DNA of 64,000 bases from Symsagittifera roscoffensis. Its lineage: Eukaryota; Xenacoelomorpha; Acoela; Convolutidae. This document shows positions 62,769 to 64,000 of this stretch, in pieces; positions within the stretch are counted from its first letter, which is position 1; every line of letters starts with the position of its first letter. The translations under genes and the position numbers were made by a program. Where the stretch lies: the NCBI RefSeq assembly GCF_963678635.1, contig NC_087068.1, positions 7,435,027 through 7,499,026 on the forward strand, given 5' to 3'. Below the pieces are notes generated by a model. The model did no database searches, was not told the DNA's origin, and saw only the letters and a list, made by a program, of their open reading frames with translations.

Positions 62769-63512
62769 TCAAGTTTGTGGCTCTGAACTTGTCCTAATCG
62801 CGAAGTCTTTTGACTGGCCCGGTGTGTTTGCCTCTTTGCTTATCGTTGTCACTACACCAAATTTGTCCATGGTTCCAGTCTCTCTTCCGACGTATGCCTC
62901 GTTCTCCTGGATCGAACTGTTGAGGCTGACCTGAGATCCAAAGTCCCCTTGCTCCTCTTCATCCTCTTCCTCCTGGGATTCACCGTCGTTTCCTGCTCCT
63001 CCTCCCATGCTGAATGGAAAGATGTTTCCGAAGGTGTTCTTCATTCTTTCTGAGAATGATGATGACGTTGTTTGTTTCCCAGTTCCGCCTGCCATCATAG
63101 TGTTGTCTGTCGGAGATCTTCTAGTTGCCGTTACTTCAGTTGAGATGTCGGACAGTTCCGACATCTCCTCTCGATCCAATGTCCCGGTGGAAGTGGCAAA
63201 ATCATGGCCTTGTTCTACCGGAGTAGATTCACTCGCCAGCCTTCTGCCTCTCCCTTCCAGTCCATTTACTTCCTGGTTGTCGTTCACGGTATGGTCCGTA
63301 TTGACCTCCACTTCTAACAGTTCTTTTCGCTCTTCTGAGGTCTTCTGACTCCTCGTTTCAACCATTCTGCCTGAAACCGTCTCCCCTTTATCGGACCGGG
63401 ATCGCTTGATCCAATCCACAAAAGGATCGGTCATCGTTTTTCTTTGCTTTTCAGGTATGAATTTCCTAGAGCTATTACCTCGTTTTGGTATCCTTGACTT
63501 GTCTAGACTCAT
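62769..63512 (-). CDS. Retroelement N-terminal ORF (247 aa), unknown function
   Basis: Begins at ATG (MSLDKSRIPKRGNSS), basic at first, then polar and Ser/Thr/Glu-rich with an EEEDEEE run. No domain recognised. It precedes Gag in a different frame with a broken junction near 62.7 kb, so it could be the start of Gag or a separate small protein. Confidence 0.6.
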   Translation of the reverse strand: MSLDKSRIPKRGNSSRKFIPEKQRKTMTDPFVDWIKRSRSDKGETVSGRMVETRSQKTSEERKELLEVEVNTDHTVNDNQEVNGLEGRGRRLASESTPVEQGHDFATSTGTLDREEMSELSDISTEVTATRRSPTDNTMMAGGTGKQTTSSSFSERMKNTFGNIFPFSMGGGAGNDGESQEEEDEEEQGDFGSQVSLNSSIQENEAYVGRETGTMDKFGVVTTISKEANTPGQSKDFAIRTSSEPQT

Positions 63513-64000
63513 TCTCTATTTGTCACTTATTAATGCCTATACTTAACCCGATTGCTAGATACCTTATAGTTTTATTAACAATAATAATGACACAACACAA
63601 TAATTTTCACAAGATTCTATTAAATAGTGACCACGAATCCCTGTATGTTATCAGAGTACAGTTTGTATAAAATTTATTCACACTAACCGATTATCGGTGG
63701 TAAGATTTGAAAACTAGCACAATATGATGTTATCAGTCAATTTAAAAGATAGTGTACTCACTACCCAATCAAGCACAGTTTACGTTGACTTAAAATCAAA
63801 AACAAAAATGTATATATTGACAGAATATGAATGTCTCTAAAAAAAACGTATGTGTAATGTACTCTTAGTCGGTCGCAGTACAATAGTCGAACTTGTCTTT
63901 TAAAGAAAAAGCTTTCCCTGCTCGGTGCTACACCAAACAGACAAAACTTTGAAGGCATTAATTTTCTCAAGTGGGCGGCTATTGCACCCACCGAGTACTG
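63513..64000. other. 5' leader of the giant element, or part of its LTR
   Basis: AT-rich, no ORF of note. It should contain the leader, primer-binding site and perhaps the end of the 5' LTR. I found no convincing TGG primer-binding site and no match to the 43.9-45.3 kb region, so the LTR boundary is unresolved. Confidence 0.35.

Larger units (their letters stand above)
45362..63512 (-). mobile_element. Giant Ty3/Gypsy-like LTR retrotransposon with macro and SGNH cargo (internal region)
   Basis: About 18 kb of coding sequence on the minus strand. Order: N-terminal ORF, Gag with two zinc knuckles, protease, reverse transcriptase, RNase H, integrase, macro domain, a 0.4-kb gap, then about 8 kb of further ORFs (79, 1307, 355 and several shorter). 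Protease before reverse transcriptase and integrase last is the Ty3/Gypsy order. The frames are split by several indels and the copy is dead. LTRs are not identified: the 5' LTR is probably beyond 64 kb. It is far longer than the usual 5-8 kb Gypsy element. Confidence 0.85.

Overview
This is eukaryotic DNA, most likely from an invertebrate animal. It carries a multi-exon gene with GT-AG introns, an intact MRTO4 ribosome-assembly gene, tRNA-derived SINEs, hAT-type MITEs, several non-LTR retrotransposons and one very large Ty3/Gypsy-type LTR retrotransposon. I cannot name the species from sequence alone; nothing bacterial or organellar is present.

Region 1 (about 0.1-15.8 kb, minus strand): 15 consecutive exons of one gene whose reading phases all join without a break. 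They code for about 1,260 residues, and the gene seems to run off the left edge. The predicted protein has CxxC/CxC cysteine clusters, low-complexity acidic, Ser and Pro stretches and a charged coiled-coil C-terminal part. A FAM193-like protein is my best guess, held at moderate confidence. Its introns hold two SINE families, a dead LINE with a hAT element inserted in it, and a hAT MITE. One intron appears to use a GC-AG donor.

Region 2 (16.6-20.6 kb): remnants of an antisense LINE. They include an 857-bp unit, derived from the LINE 3' coding end, repeated about three times almost perfectly.

Region 3 (22.1-41.4 kb): a satellite array of about 1.72-1.77 kb monomers, at least eight copies. Each monomer carries a tRNA-derived SINE-like segment and internal short sub-repeats. 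The array starts with a perfect 252-bp palindrome (125-bp arms). A nearly intact LINE (PHD-like finger, endonuclease, reverse transcriptase) has inserted into a monomer at 36.9-40.8 kb, leaving a 9-bp target duplication.

Region 4 (42.2-42.8 kb, minus): an intronless MRTO4 gene.

Region 5 (about 45.3 to beyond 63.5 kb, minus): a giant, broken Ty3/Gypsy-like element. In its own direction it reads Gag with two zinc knuckles, protease, reverse transcriptase, RNase H and integrase, then a C-terminal macro (ADP-ribose-binding) domain. About 8 kb of cargo ORFs follow, one of which (1307 aa) carries an SGNH/GDSL-esterase-like domain and a second, degenerate SGNH-like block. The copy is inactivated by frameshifts and by D-to-N changes at catalytic positions of the protease and reverse transcriptase. 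The Gypsy-macro-SGNH combination is the most unusual thing in the window.
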